NCBI GenBank assembly: GCA_964649825.1
Contig: CAZYQW010000002.1
Location: forward strand, 1-63,460
Direction: 5' to 3'
Source: CAZYQW01 sp964649825
GTDB lineage: Bacteria; Planctomycetota; B15-G4; JADJEK01
Length of the DNA: 63,460 bases
Shown: positions 43,128-51,444 of the stretch, in pieces
How the letters are laid out: each line of letters begins with the position of its first letter
How positions within the stretch are numbered: the first letter of the stretch is position 1
Position numbers and translations under genes: made by a program
The notes under the pieces: model-generated
Seen by the model: only the letters and a program-made list of their open reading frames with translations
The model's database searches: none
Told to the model about the DNA's origin: nothing

Positions 43128-44681
43128 GTGTTGACCGAGTCCGACCCGAACCCACGGCGCGCGCGGCCGTCCGGCGGCGCGCGTGTCATCGACGGGCTCG
43201 TGCTGGGGGGGATCCTGGGGGGGCTCGCGATCGCGGTCTGGGCGATGGTCCGGTCGCGCGACGCGGCCCTCCTGATCGAGACGTTCGGCAGTCGGGCGTG
43301 GCCGCGCGTCGTCACGGCTCTGTCGGTCCTGCTGCTGATGGGCGCGTTCGTCGCGTGGGTGCGTCGTGCGCGCCGTCGCACCGCTTCCGCCGGTGACCTG
43401 CGACGACTGTTCGTCGCCGGCGTGCTCGCGGCCGCGGTCGAGGTCGCGTTCTTTCAGCCGTTCCACATGACGCTGTTCCTCGTCGCGTTCGCGTGGGGGT
43501 TCGGTCTGTTCGCGGCGGTCTACCTTCTCCCGCGGAGCGCGGTCGAGCGGTGTCCGGCCCGGTTTCGGCGAGGCGCGGATCTCGTCCTGTTCAACGTCTG
43601 CCTGCTGGCGGTGCTCGGCGAGTTCGGGCTCCGTGGGCTGGCGCGCGTCTCCCCGTCGCCGCTGCTGGCGCGGCCGTCGGGATCGCCGGCGGAGACGATC
43701 GCGCACTTCCGCTATCCGAGCGGGCACGTGCGGTTCGGTTTCGCGTGCGACGAACGGGGCTACTACGACGTCGCTCCCGCGGAGGGAGAACGCAAGAAGC
43801 CGCTCGTGTGCACGATCGGAGACTCGTTCAGCACCGGGATCGTTCCGCACTTCTTCCACTACACCACCGTGGCAGAGCGCGAGCTCGGCGTCGATCTCTA
43901 CAACATGGGCACCCCGTGCCTGTCGCCGCCCGAGTACCTCCATCTGCTGGAGACCGAGGCGGTGCCGCTCGCGCCGGACGCGATCGTGGTCGCCTTGTTC
44001 ATCGGCAACGACGTCTACTTCCCGACACGTTTCCTGCGCTCCTGGTTCGAGCGCGACCACGTGCTTCTCGTCCAGGTGCCCCGAAGGTTGAAGCGGATCC
44101 ACGACGAGGAGGAGGCGACGGGACGTACGGCCGGCGCGTCCTTCGGGGAAGGAGACGCGCTGCTCGGCTCGGCCGCGGACGAATCCGCGGTGACGCGCGC
44201 CTTCCCGTGGGTGGCCGACCCGTCCTTGGAGGTTCCCGTCTTCTCGGAGCGCGCGTATCTCGAGCTCGAGGTCTCGCGCGCGGTCACCGCGTGCGCCGCC
44301 GGCGACGACGTCTACGCGCGCCTGTTCGACGCGCTCGATCGCATGGTTGCGGCGTGCGGCGAGATCCCGCTCGTGTTCTTCCTCATCCCCGACGAGTTCC
44401 AGGTCGAGGACGAGCTCTGGCAGGCGGTCGTCGCGGCGGCGGGGCCGCTCGACCGCGACCGGCCGCAACGGCTCGTCACGGAGTGGATGCGCGCGCACGA
44501 CGTTCCGTTCTGCGACCTGCTGCCTCGCCTGCGCGCGGTGCCGGCCGGTGAAGACGGGCGGCGACACGTCTTCCACTTGCGTGACTCGCACTTCAACGCG
44601 CGGGGGAACCGGGTCGCGGGAGAGGCGCTCGCGGAGACGTTGCGCGCCGCCCTGGCGGAGGCGGAGCGCGGCGGCGGTTGA
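43128..44681 (+). CDS. Membrane-anchored SGNH/GDSL-type hydrolase
   Basis: Protein of 517 residues. Four to five hydrophobic helices occupy ~20-170 (VLGGILGGLAIAVWAMV, VVTALSVLLLMGAFVAWV, FLVAFAWGFGLFAAVYLL). The soluble domain has CTIGDSFSTGIVPHF (block I, serine), VALFIGNDVYFPTRF (block III, GND) and the late RDSHFNARGNRVAGEAL (block V, Asp-x-His). Catalytic residues are therefore complete for an SGNH esterase or O-acetyl transfer-type enzyme facing the periplasm. GTG 43128 is chosen with GAGAAG just upstream; TTG 43131 is nearly as good. It meets the ASPIC gene tail to tail with three bases between stops. Confidence 0.8.
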   Translation: MLTESDPNPRRARPSGGARVIDGLVLGGILGGLAIAVWAMVRSRDAALLIETFGSRAWPRVVTALSVLLLMGAFVAWVRRARRRTASAGDLRRLFVAGVLAAAVEVAFFQPFHMTLFLVAFAWGFGLFAAVYLLPRSAVERCPARFRRGADLVLFNVCLLAVLGEFGLRGLARVSPSPLLARPSGSPAETIAHFRYPSGHVRFGFACDERGYYDVAPAEGERKKPLVCTIGDSFSTGIVPHFFHYTTVAERELGVDLYNMGTPCLSPPEYLHLLETEAVPLAPDAIVVALFIGNDVYFPTRFLRSWFERDHVLLVQVPRRLKRIHDEEEATGRTAGASFGEGDALLGSAADESAVTRAFPWVADPSLEVPVFSERAYLELEVSRAVTACAAGDDVYARLFDALDRMVAACGEIPLVFFLIPDEFQVEDELWQAVVAAAGPLDRDRPQRLVTEWMRAHDVPFCDLLPRLRAVPAGEDGRRHVFHLRDSHFNARGNRVAGEALAETLRAALAEAERGGG

Positions 44682-44684
44682 CGG

Positions 44685-46355
44685 CTACGGTCTTCGTGAG
44701 ACGACGTGCCGGCCGGGAACGTCGACGTCGACTCCCTGCCGCGCTCCGTCGGGCCACGTGATCGTCACGCGGCCGGTCGTCCGGCCGGGTTCGACTCCGA
44801 AGTGCGCCTCCGGGGCATTCGATGCCTCATAGCTTCCGCCGGTGTGGATCCAACGGACCTGCGTTTGCTCTCCCGCGGTCAGCTCGACGCGGGCGCCGAG
44901 GCCACGGCGGTTCTTCGAGGCGGAGTCCGCGAGCGCGATGACGACCGACGGCGCGCGCGCCCCGTCGTTCGCCAGCAGGCGCAGCCGTTCGTGCGGCTCG
45001 GCGACGACGACGTCGACGTCACCGTCGCGGTCGAGGTCGCCGAAGACGGCACTCCGGTCGCAGTGCGCCTCGGCCAGCCAGGCGCCGGCGCGGTCCGCGC
45101 TCGCGAGATGGAACCGGCCGCCGTCCTTCTCGTAGAGCAGCGGCGTCTGGCGGTGCCCCCAATGGTGCGGCTCGGTGATCTCCTCGGGGTAGACGTGGCC
45201 GTTGAAGACGAGCAGGTCTTCGTCGCCGTCGTGGTCGAAGTCCGCGAAGTAGGAGGCCCAGCCGAGGAACGGGCGGCTCTCGACCGCGAGGCCGAAGCGC
45301 TGCGTGCGATCCTCGAAGAAGCAGTCGCCGAGGTTGACGTGCAGCGTGTTCGTGTCGTTCATGAAGTTCGACGAGAAGACGTCGGGCATCCCGTTCCCAT
45401 CGACGTCGCCGATCGCGATCCCCATCGTCGCCTGCTCGCCGCCTTCGATGTTGGTGCCGATGCCGCTCGCGACGCCGACGTCGGTGAACGGCCCGTCGTC
45501 CGTGCGGTGGAACAGGAAGTTCGCGCCCGAGTCGTTGCCGACGAAGATCTCCGGGCGCGCGTCGCCGTCGAAGTCAAGGATCACCACGCCGAGCCCGTAC
45601 GACGGCGGAGCCGCGCGGCAGCCGAGGTCGAACGACTCGTCCACGAACGTGCCGTCCCCCGCGTTCACGTAGAGCACGTCCTTTTGCGGCGGCAGCCCCA
45701 TCGGGCCGCCGAAGACCGGCACCCCGACGAAGTTCATTCCGTCGGGCGGCGCGCTCGGGTCGAACTCGAGGAAGTTGGCGACGTAGAGGTCGAGGTCGCC
45801 GTCCCGATCGATGTCGCCGAACGCGGCCGCCGTCGACCAGGCGGCGGCGTCGCCCTCGACACCTGCGGCTTCCGACGCGTCGACGAAGCGCTTCCCGCCG
45901 TCGTTCTTCAGGAGCGCGTTCCGTCCGTAGCACGCCACGAAGACGTCATCGAAGCCGTCGCCGTCGACGTCGCCGACCGCCACGCCGTACGACCAACGAT
46001 GGAAGTCGAGGCCGACATCCCGGGTCACGTCGGTGAAGCGGAGGCTCCCGTCGTTGCGGTAGAGGCGCGCGCCCGGCCCGTGCGACGCGGAGTCGAGGGT
46101 CGCACCGTTCGGCACGAGCAGGTCGAAGTCGTCGTCGTTGTCGTAGTCGATCAACGCGAGGCCGACCCCCTTCACTTCGAGGATCTGCGACCACGGGCGG
46201 CGGCCGCACGTGATCGTCATGTCGAGGCCCGACGTCGCGCTCGCGTCGGTGAAGTGCAACGGCGGCGTCCGCGCCGGCTCCTCCTTCGAGCAGGACGGGA
46301 CCAAGAGCGCGGCGACGGCCGAGGCAAGAGCGAACGTGGTGCGGCGTTGCGTCAT
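44685..46355 (-). CDS. CRTAC1-type lipoprotein: FG-GAP/VCBS repeats with ASPIC/UnbV end
   Basis: Lipoprotein of 556 residues. The signal ends in LLVPSCSKEE, a lipobox. Five or more FG-GAP calcium-binding repeats are visible: IDYDNDDDFDLLVPNG, GDVDGDGFDDVFVACYG, GDIDRDGDLDLYVANF, LDFDGDARPEIFVGND and GDLDRDGDVDVVVAEP. The C-terminal ~110 residues (GLGARVELTAGEQTQVRWIH, then RVTITWPDGARQ) are the ASPIC/UnbV domain. The start overlaps the TPR gene stop as ATGA. Such protein pairs are widespread in Planctomycetota, likely surface adhesion or ligand-binding modules. Confidence 0.9.
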   Translation of the reverse strand: MTQRRTTFALASAVAALLVPSCSKEEPARTPPLHFTDASATSGLDMTITCGRRPWSQILEVKGVGLALIDYDNDDDFDLLVPNGATLDSASHGPGARLYRNDGSLRFTDVTRDVGLDFHRWSYGVAVGDVDGDGFDDVFVACYGRNALLKNDGGKRFVDASEAAGVEGDAAAWSTAAAFGDIDRDGDLDLYVANFLEFDPSAPPDGMNFVGVPVFGGPMGLPPQKDVLYVNAGDGTFVDESFDLGCRAAPPSYGLGVVILDFDGDARPEIFVGNDSGANFLFHRTDDGPFTDVGVASGIGTNIEGGEQATMGIAIGDVDGNGMPDVFSSNFMNDTNTLHVNLGDCFFEDRTQRFGLAVESRPFLGWASYFADFDHDGDEDLLVFNGHVYPEEITEPHHWGHRQTPLLYEKDGGRFHLASADRAGAWLAEAHCDRSAVFGDLDRDGDVDVVVAEPHERLRLLANDGARAPSVVIALADSASKNRRGLGARVELTAGEQTQVRWIHTGGSYEASNAPEAHFGVEPGRTTGRVTITWPDGARQGVDVDVPGRHVVSRRP

Positions 46356-47233
46356 CCCGACCTTCCCATCCGTTGCTTGGCGGCGTCGTGCTGGCGCCGC
46401 GCTTCCTCTGCTCCGGCGTCGTCGCCGAGGCGCGCGAGCACGCGCGAGAGCTTGAACCACGCCTCGTAGGCGTCCGGATGAAGCTGGACGCAGCGGATCA
46501 GGTTCTCTTTCGCGCCCGCGACGTCGTCCTTCGCGATCTGGACGTCGGCCACGCCGGCGTGCACCTTCGCCAGCTCGCGGCGATACTGCCTCATCTGGGT
46601 CGAGTTCGGGTCGGCCTGGCCGGCCAGTGCCTCGGTGATCTCGATGCTGCGTTGGAAGTGCTGCAGCGCGTCGTCCAGGCGACCGTCCTCGACCGCGATC
46701 AACCCAAGGCCGAAGTGGGCGTCGCGCTCGTCGGGAGTCAGCTCCAGGACCGCCTCGAACGCCGCGCGCGTCCCGGTGCGGTCGCCGAGGTACCAGAGGC
46801 ACCAGCCATAGAAGTAGGGGACGACGTAGGGCTTGTCGAACGTCGGCCCGATCTCGAGGGCGCGCTCGAAGTACGGCTTCGCCTGCGCGTAGCGTTTCTC
46901 CTTGTGGTGCGTGTACCCGAGGAGGAAACACGGGTGGCCGGCGCCGGGGAACTCGCGCAGGACCAGCTCGAGCTCGGCGCGTGCCTCCGCGAGACGGCCC
47001 GCGGCGATCAGCGAGATGGCGCGGATGGTGCGCGGATCGTCCTGCTCGATCTTCACCGGCGGGGCCTTGAACCGCGGGAGCGCCTCGGCGACGCGCTCGG
47101 CGCTCGTCAGCCCGGAGGACCGGCTCGACCCGTTCGACCCGTTCGACGGAGGCGGCGCGTCGCCGTCGCGGCACGACGAGAACGACGTCAGGAGCGTCAG
47201 GAGCGTCAGGAGGAGAACGGAGGAAGCACGCAT
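46352..47233 (-). CDS. TPR-repeat lipoprotein
   Basis: Protein of 293 residues with a lipoprotein-type signal (SSVLLLTLLTLLTSFSSCRD; cysteine at ~22) and several TPRs: LIAAGRLAEARAELELVLRE, KRYAQAKPYFERALEIGP, RTGTRAAFEAVLELTPDERD and GRLDDALQHFQRSIEI. The signal and next segment carry short in-frame DNA repeats (GTCAGGAGC three times near 47188-47214 on the plus strand). It is coupled to the ASPIC gene by ATGA overlap, so the two lipoproteins probably interact. ATG 47245 is an alternative start but overlaps the likely ribosome site. Confidence 0.85.
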   Translation of the reverse strand: MRASSVLLLTLLTLLTSFSSCRDGDAPPPSNGSNGSSRSSGLTSAERVAEALPRFKAPPVKIEQDDPRTIRAISLIAAGRLAEARAELELVLREFPGAGHPCFLLGYTHHKEKRYAQAKPYFERALEIGPTFDKPYVVPYFYGWCLWYLGDRTGTRAAFEAVLELTPDERDAHFGLGLIAVEDGRLDDALQHFQRSIEITEALAGQADPNSTQMRQYRRELAKVHAGVADVQIAKDDVAGAKENLIRCVQLHPDAYEAWFKLSRVLARLGDDAGAEEARRQHDAAKQRMGRSG

Positions 47234-47438
47234 GGGACGTCCCATCCTAACGGGCGGGCTCGCGCGGACCGGCTTGCGAATCCCGCCGGTCGTTTCGCCG
47301 CGTGGATGCGCACGAGGTCGTCGTGCTCGCCCGGCGGGCCGTCGAGGCGCACGAAGACCGCGGCGATCCCGGAATCCGAGTTCCAGCGCGCTCGTTGAAC
47401 CGTCCTCTCTCCCCGCGGACCCGACTCCTTTTCCCGGT

Positions 47439-47444
47439 TACACT
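47439..47444 (+). promoter_or_regulatory. Candidate -10 element (TACACT)
   Basis: CCCGGTTACACTGCGG lies 49 bp before the FG-GAP start at 47493 and resembles the elements at 15403 and 43087. No -35 is evident. Confidence 0.25.
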
Positions 47445-47492
47445 GCGGTCCGGCCGAACCGGACCTCCTTCGGCAGACGAGGACATCAGACC

Positions 47493-50318
47493 ATGCGAAC
47501 ACCGACGTTCTTCGGCTTCAGCACCCTGTTCCTTCTGTGCACGACGTCCGAGTCGGTCGGGCAGACGATCCTCCAGTCGATCCCGGGGGCGGCGGCCGGC
47601 GACACCTTCGGCGCCGCGGTCGGCGAGATCGGCGACGTCGATCTCGACGGGTTCGAGGACGTGCTCGTCGGCGCGCCGACGGCGAGCGTCACTGCCCCGC
47701 AGTCGGGGACGGTGAGCGTCTATTCCGGCAAGGACGGCAGCCTGCTCCTGCAGCGACACGGCGGGCAGGCCGGCGATCGCTTCGGCACCTCGGTCGCGGG
47801 CGTCGGCGACGCGAACCAGGACGGGATCGCGGACTTCGCGGCCGGCACGCCCGGTGCCGACGGGACGGTGCCGAACAGCGGCGGCGCCACGGTCGTGTCG
47901 GGAGCCGACGGGTCGACGATTCACCAATGGTTCGGCGACTTGACCGGCGATCGGTTCGGCTGGTCCGTCGTACGCCTCGGCGACGTCGACCAGGACGGGA
48001 CCGACGACGCCGCGGTTGGCGCGCCGTTCTGGCAGACGGAGACCGGTTTCGTGCGGGCCTTCTCCGGCGGCACCGGGGCCGTGATCCAGACCGTGACGGG
48101 TTTCGGCGTGGCGCGATTCGGTTGGGACGTGGCGGCGCCCGGAGACCTGAGCGGGGACGGCGTCCCGGACCTCGTGACCGGCGCCCCGACGCAGCAACGC
48201 GTGTCCGCACACGCGCTGCCGACGGGGGTGCTGCTTTGGACCTACCTGAACGGTGCCGGCGCGTTCGGCTCGCAGGTCGAGAGCGTCGGCGACGTCACCC
48301 ACGACGGCTTCTCCGACGTCGCGGTCGGTTCCCCCGACGAGGGAACGATGATGCTGATGAACGGACGCTGGGGCGTGAAGATGCAGGTGTTCGGCGGCAC
48401 GCAAGCGGGAGATCGGTTCGGCGAGGCGGTGGCGTCGATCGGCGACGTCGACGGCGACGGGGTACCCGACTTCGCGGTCGGCGCGCCGAACACCGGGCCC
48501 GGCGCGAGCGCGAGCGGGTACGTCCGCATCTTCTCCGGCCGGTTCGGCGTGGCGATCGATTCCATCGAGAGCGCCGTCCTCGGCGACCGCTTCGGCGCGG
48601 CGATCGCGGCGGTCGGGTTCGCGAACCACGACACGCTGGGCGACTTCGTGATCGGCGCTCCGACGGCCGCGTCGTCCGCCGGAGAAGTGAGCGTGATCGC
48701 CGGAGACTGCGAGCACTGGATCGTCGGCGAGGCGCCGTCCCCCGCGCTCTACCGCTACGAGGGCGCCCCCGGCGTGAGCCTCGGCTACGACGTCGCACGC
48801 GCGGGCGACGTGAACGGCGACGGCCTCGCGGACTTCATCATCGGGGCGCCGACCAACTTCTCGTTGCCGCCCGGAACAGCCGAAGTGCGCTCCGGACAGG
48901 ATGGCACCCTCATCCATCTCCTCAGCCCGGGCGGGGCGCAGTGGTCGTTCGGCCAGGCGGTGGATTCCCCCGGCGACGTGAACGGCGACGGCGTCGCGGA
49001 CCTCGTCGTCGGCGAGCCGCTCGCGAACTCGATCGGCTTCCAGCGCGGCTACGTCTACCTGATCTCGGGCAGCAACGGCCAGACCCTCATCCGCGTCGCC
49101 GGCGACTCGGACCAGGACGCGCTGGGCGGGTCGATCGGCGCGGCGGGCGACGTGAACAACGACGGGATCGTCGACTACATCGCCGGGGCGAGCGCCGACG
49201 ACACGGGCGGCTTCTTCAACAACGGGAGCGCCATCGTCTACTCCGGCGCGAACTCCTCGATCCTGTGGATCCACTCCGGTCTCGCGAGCTCGGACTTCGC
49301 GGGCGCGAGCGTCGGCGGAGCCGGCGACGTGGACCTCGACGGGCACGACGACGTGATCGTCGGCATCTCGGGCAACGACCTGGCCGGGTTCAACGCCGGG
49401 ATGGCGCGGGTCTACTCCGGCCTCGACGGCAGCGTGCTGCACCAGGTGACCGGCGCGAATCCGTTCGGCTTGTTCGGCTCGGCGGTGGACGGGGCGGGCG
49501 ACGTGAACGCGGACGGGGTTCCCGACTTCATCGTCGGGGCGCCCCAGGATGGCGCGGTCGGAGTGCAGTGGTCCGGCCTCGCGCGGGTGTACTCGGGGAC
49601 CAACGGTGCCCTCCTGCACTCCTTCGCCGGTGACGACTTGTTCGGCATGTTCGGTTCCTCCGTCAGCGGGGCGTCCGACGTCGACGGCGACGGCTTCGAC
49701 GATGTCGTCGTCGGCGCGGCGTGGGACGATTCGCGGACCATCCTCGGAGGGGCGGTGCGGATCTTCTCGGGGCAGACCGGAGCGCGGCTGGAGGAGTTCG
49801 TCGGCGCGAACCACGACGGCGTGGGACGGACGGTCGACGGGCTTGGCGACGTGAACGGCGACGGGCGACCCGACGTCGTGGCCGGCGGCCTGCCGTGGCC
49901 GCTGGCCGCGCCCGGCGTCGCGAGCATCTACTCGTCGATCTGCAGCCAGGTGCAGAACTATGGAGCCGGTTGTCCGGGACGCAACGGGCTGCCGCCGAAG
50001 CTCACGTTGATCGGTTGCCCCACCGCGGGGCAGACGGTCCACGTCAGCCTCTCCGGAGCGTCCGGTCCGACCGCCATCCTCGTGCTCGGCTCCGGCAAGG
50101 GGTCGATCCCGATCGAATGCGACTGCACGCTGCTCGTCCAACCGCTCTTCCCGGGCGCGTTCGTGGTCCCGCTCGGCCCGTCCGGCTCGCTCGACGTGGC
50201 GGCCACGGTGCCGATGCCGCCGGCTCCCGCGACGATCACGATGCAGGCGTTCGTGCTCGATCCCGGTACCCACGCCGGCTTCGCCGCCACGAACGGCGTG
50301 GAGATGAAGGTGCAGTGA
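47493..50318 (+). CDS. Secreted FG-GAP/integrin-alpha-like repeat protein
   Basis: Exported protein of 941 residues. After a signal peptide (ending near ESVGQ) about 13 FG-GAP repeats follow, each with a calcium loop such as GDVDLDGFEDVLVGAPT, GDVDQDGTDDAAVGAPF or GDVNADGVPDFIVGAPQ and a VYSGKDGSLL-type strand; this is enough for two integrin-alpha-type propellers. From ~residue 820 (YGAGCPGRNGLPPKLTLIGC) comes the C-terminal module shared with other exported proteins here, ending TNGVEMKVQ. GAGGA lies ten bases before the ATG. It is probably a cell-surface adhesion or binding protein. Confidence 0.88.
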   Translation: MRTPTFFGFSTLFLLCTTSESVGQTILQSIPGAAAGDTFGAAVGEIGDVDLDGFEDVLVGAPTASVTAPQSGTVSVYSGKDGSLLLQRHGGQAGDRFGTSVAGVGDANQDGIADFAAGTPGADGTVPNSGGATVVSGADGSTIHQWFGDLTGDRFGWSVVRLGDVDQDGTDDAAVGAPFWQTETGFVRAFSGGTGAVIQTVTGFGVARFGWDVAAPGDLSGDGVPDLVTGAPTQQRVSAHALPTGVLLWTYLNGAGAFGSQVESVGDVTHDGFSDVAVGSPDEGTMMLMNGRWGVKMQVFGGTQAGDRFGEAVASIGDVDGDGVPDFAVGAPNTGPGASASGYVRIFSGRFGVAIDSIESAVLGDRFGAAIAAVGFANHDTLGDFVIGAPTAASSAGEVSVIAGDCEHWIVGEAPSPALYRYEGAPGVSLGYDVARAGDVNGDGLADFIIGAPTNFSLPPGTAEVRSGQDGTLIHLLSPGGAQWSFGQAVDSPGDVNGDGVADLVVGEPLANSIGFQRGYVYLISGSNGQTLIRVAGDSDQDALGGSIGAAGDVNNDGIVDYIAGASADDTGGFFNNGSAIVYSGANSSILWIHSGLASSDFAGASVGGAGDVDLDGHDDVIVGISGNDLAGFNAGMARVYSGLDGSVLHQVTGANPFGLFGSAVDGAGDVNADGVPDFIVGAPQDGAVGVQWSGLARVYSGTNGALLHSFAGDDLFGMFGSSVSGASDVDGDGFDDVVVGAAWDDSRTILGGAVRIFSGQTGARLEEFVGANHDGVGRTVDGLGDVNGDGRPDVVAGGLPWPLAAPGVASIYSSICSQVQNYGAGCPGRNGLPPKLTLIGCPTAGQTVHVSLSGASGPTAILVLGSGKGSIPIECDCTLLVQPLFPGAFVVPLGPSGSLDVAATVPMPPAPATITMQAFVLDPGTHAGFAATNGVEMKVQ

Positions 50319-50335
50319 CGGGCGGGCTCGCGCCG

Positions 50336-51289
50336 TCACCCGACGAGGCGCGAGCTCCACCCGACGACACGGAGCAGCGGTCCGATCAGTCCGACGAGCA
50401 CGCCGACGACGAGTCCGGCGATGATGATCTTCACGCTCACGAGGATGCTGTCTGCCCACCTCGACCCCACCGGCGGCGGTGGAACCGGTCGCTCCGTGGC
50501 CGGCACCGGGGTCGACGCCGCGCTCGCCGTTCTCGTGACCTGCTCCTCGAGATGGTCGCACCCATGGATGAAGGAGAACTGAAGCGCGATCGACAGGACG
50601 AGGCCTGCCACCGCACCCACGGCGCCGCCCGCCAACGGCCGCCATCGAGCGCGAAAGGCGACCGCGACGAGAACCGCCGCCGAGCAGATCACGATCGGCA
50701 CTTCCTCGTTGCACGGCATGTGCGTCGAGATCTGCCGGATCACGTCGACCTCGCGAGCCCAGAGATCGCGGGTCAACAGGCTCCAGATCGACTCCGAGCA
50801 CTCGACGACCAACGAGACGGCGCCGCCGACGGCCAGACCGAACGCGCCCGCACGCAGAAGGCTCGGCGCGGGGCGGGTGGATCCCCTCGGCGTCGATCCG
50901 GGATCGCCGCCCGCGGCTCGGACGAGCTCATCCAAGCCGCTCCTCGATCCGCCGGCGTAGTCGATGAAGTGAACCCCGGCGAGCTGATACTGCAGCGTCT
51001 CCGGGATCGCGACGTCATCGATCTTGATCGGCACGATCTTGGTCCCCGCGTCGCTTGCGATGTCGACCTCGCGCCGGACGTTGTCCGACGTGGTCGACGC
51101 GTTCGACAGGATCAGCACGAATGCATCGGATTGACGGACGTTGGCCGCGATCTGCTGCCGCCACTGGTCTCCCGATCGAATCTCGTGGCGATCGAGCCAG
51201 ACGTCGCACCCACCGTCGCGCAGGCTCTTGATGATGCGATCGACGCGTTCGACGTCGGCGCGCGCGTAGCTGACGAATACCCGAGGCAT
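50336..51289 (-). CDS. TIR-domain membrane protein
   Basis: Protein of 317 residues. The N-terminal TIR domain (MPRVFVSYARADVERVDRII, DVWLDRHEIRSGDQWRQQIA, DAFVLILSNASTTSDNVRRE) keeps the glutamate expected for NAD cleavage (in the VRREVD segment). Four hydrophobic helices follow (AFGLAVGGAVSLVVEC, IVICSAAVLVAVAF, GGAVGAVAGLVLSIALQFSF, VKIIIAGLVVGVLVGLIGPL). GGAGGG precedes the ATG at 51289. TIR proteins with membrane tails occur in anti-phage and cell-death systems; here no partner gene is adjacent, so the role is open. Confidence 0.83.
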   Translation of the reverse strand: MPRVFVSYARADVERVDRIIKSLRDGGCDVWLDRHEIRSGDQWRQQIAANVRQSDAFVLILSNASTTSDNVRREVDIASDAGTKIVPIKIDDVAIPETLQYQLAGVHFIDYAGGSRSGLDELVRAAGGDPGSTPRGSTRPAPSLLRAGAFGLAVGGAVSLVVECSESIWSLLTRDLWAREVDVIRQISTHMPCNEEVPIVICSAAVLVAVAFRARWRPLAGGAVGAVAGLVLSIALQFSFIHGCDHLEEQVTRTASAASTPVPATERPVPPPPVGSRWADSILVSVKIIIAGLVVGVLVGLIGPLLRVVGWSSRLVG

Positions 51290-51444
51290 AGGGCGTTCCC
51301 TCCACGATCCACGCCTCACAGCATCGTGACCGGCTCTCCGTGAGTCAAGGAGCTGCCGGTCGAGGACGGTGGTCCGCGTCCCATGGAGGCCGCTGGCCGG
51401 CGGCCACGATCCGATCGGCTCGACCTCGAGACGAACCTCACCGG

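Noticed and set aside
47247..50801. 1184-residue minus-strand open frame over the FG-GAP gene
   Set aside because: Low-complexity shadow; the plus-strand frame has calcium-loop repeats and a signal peptide.
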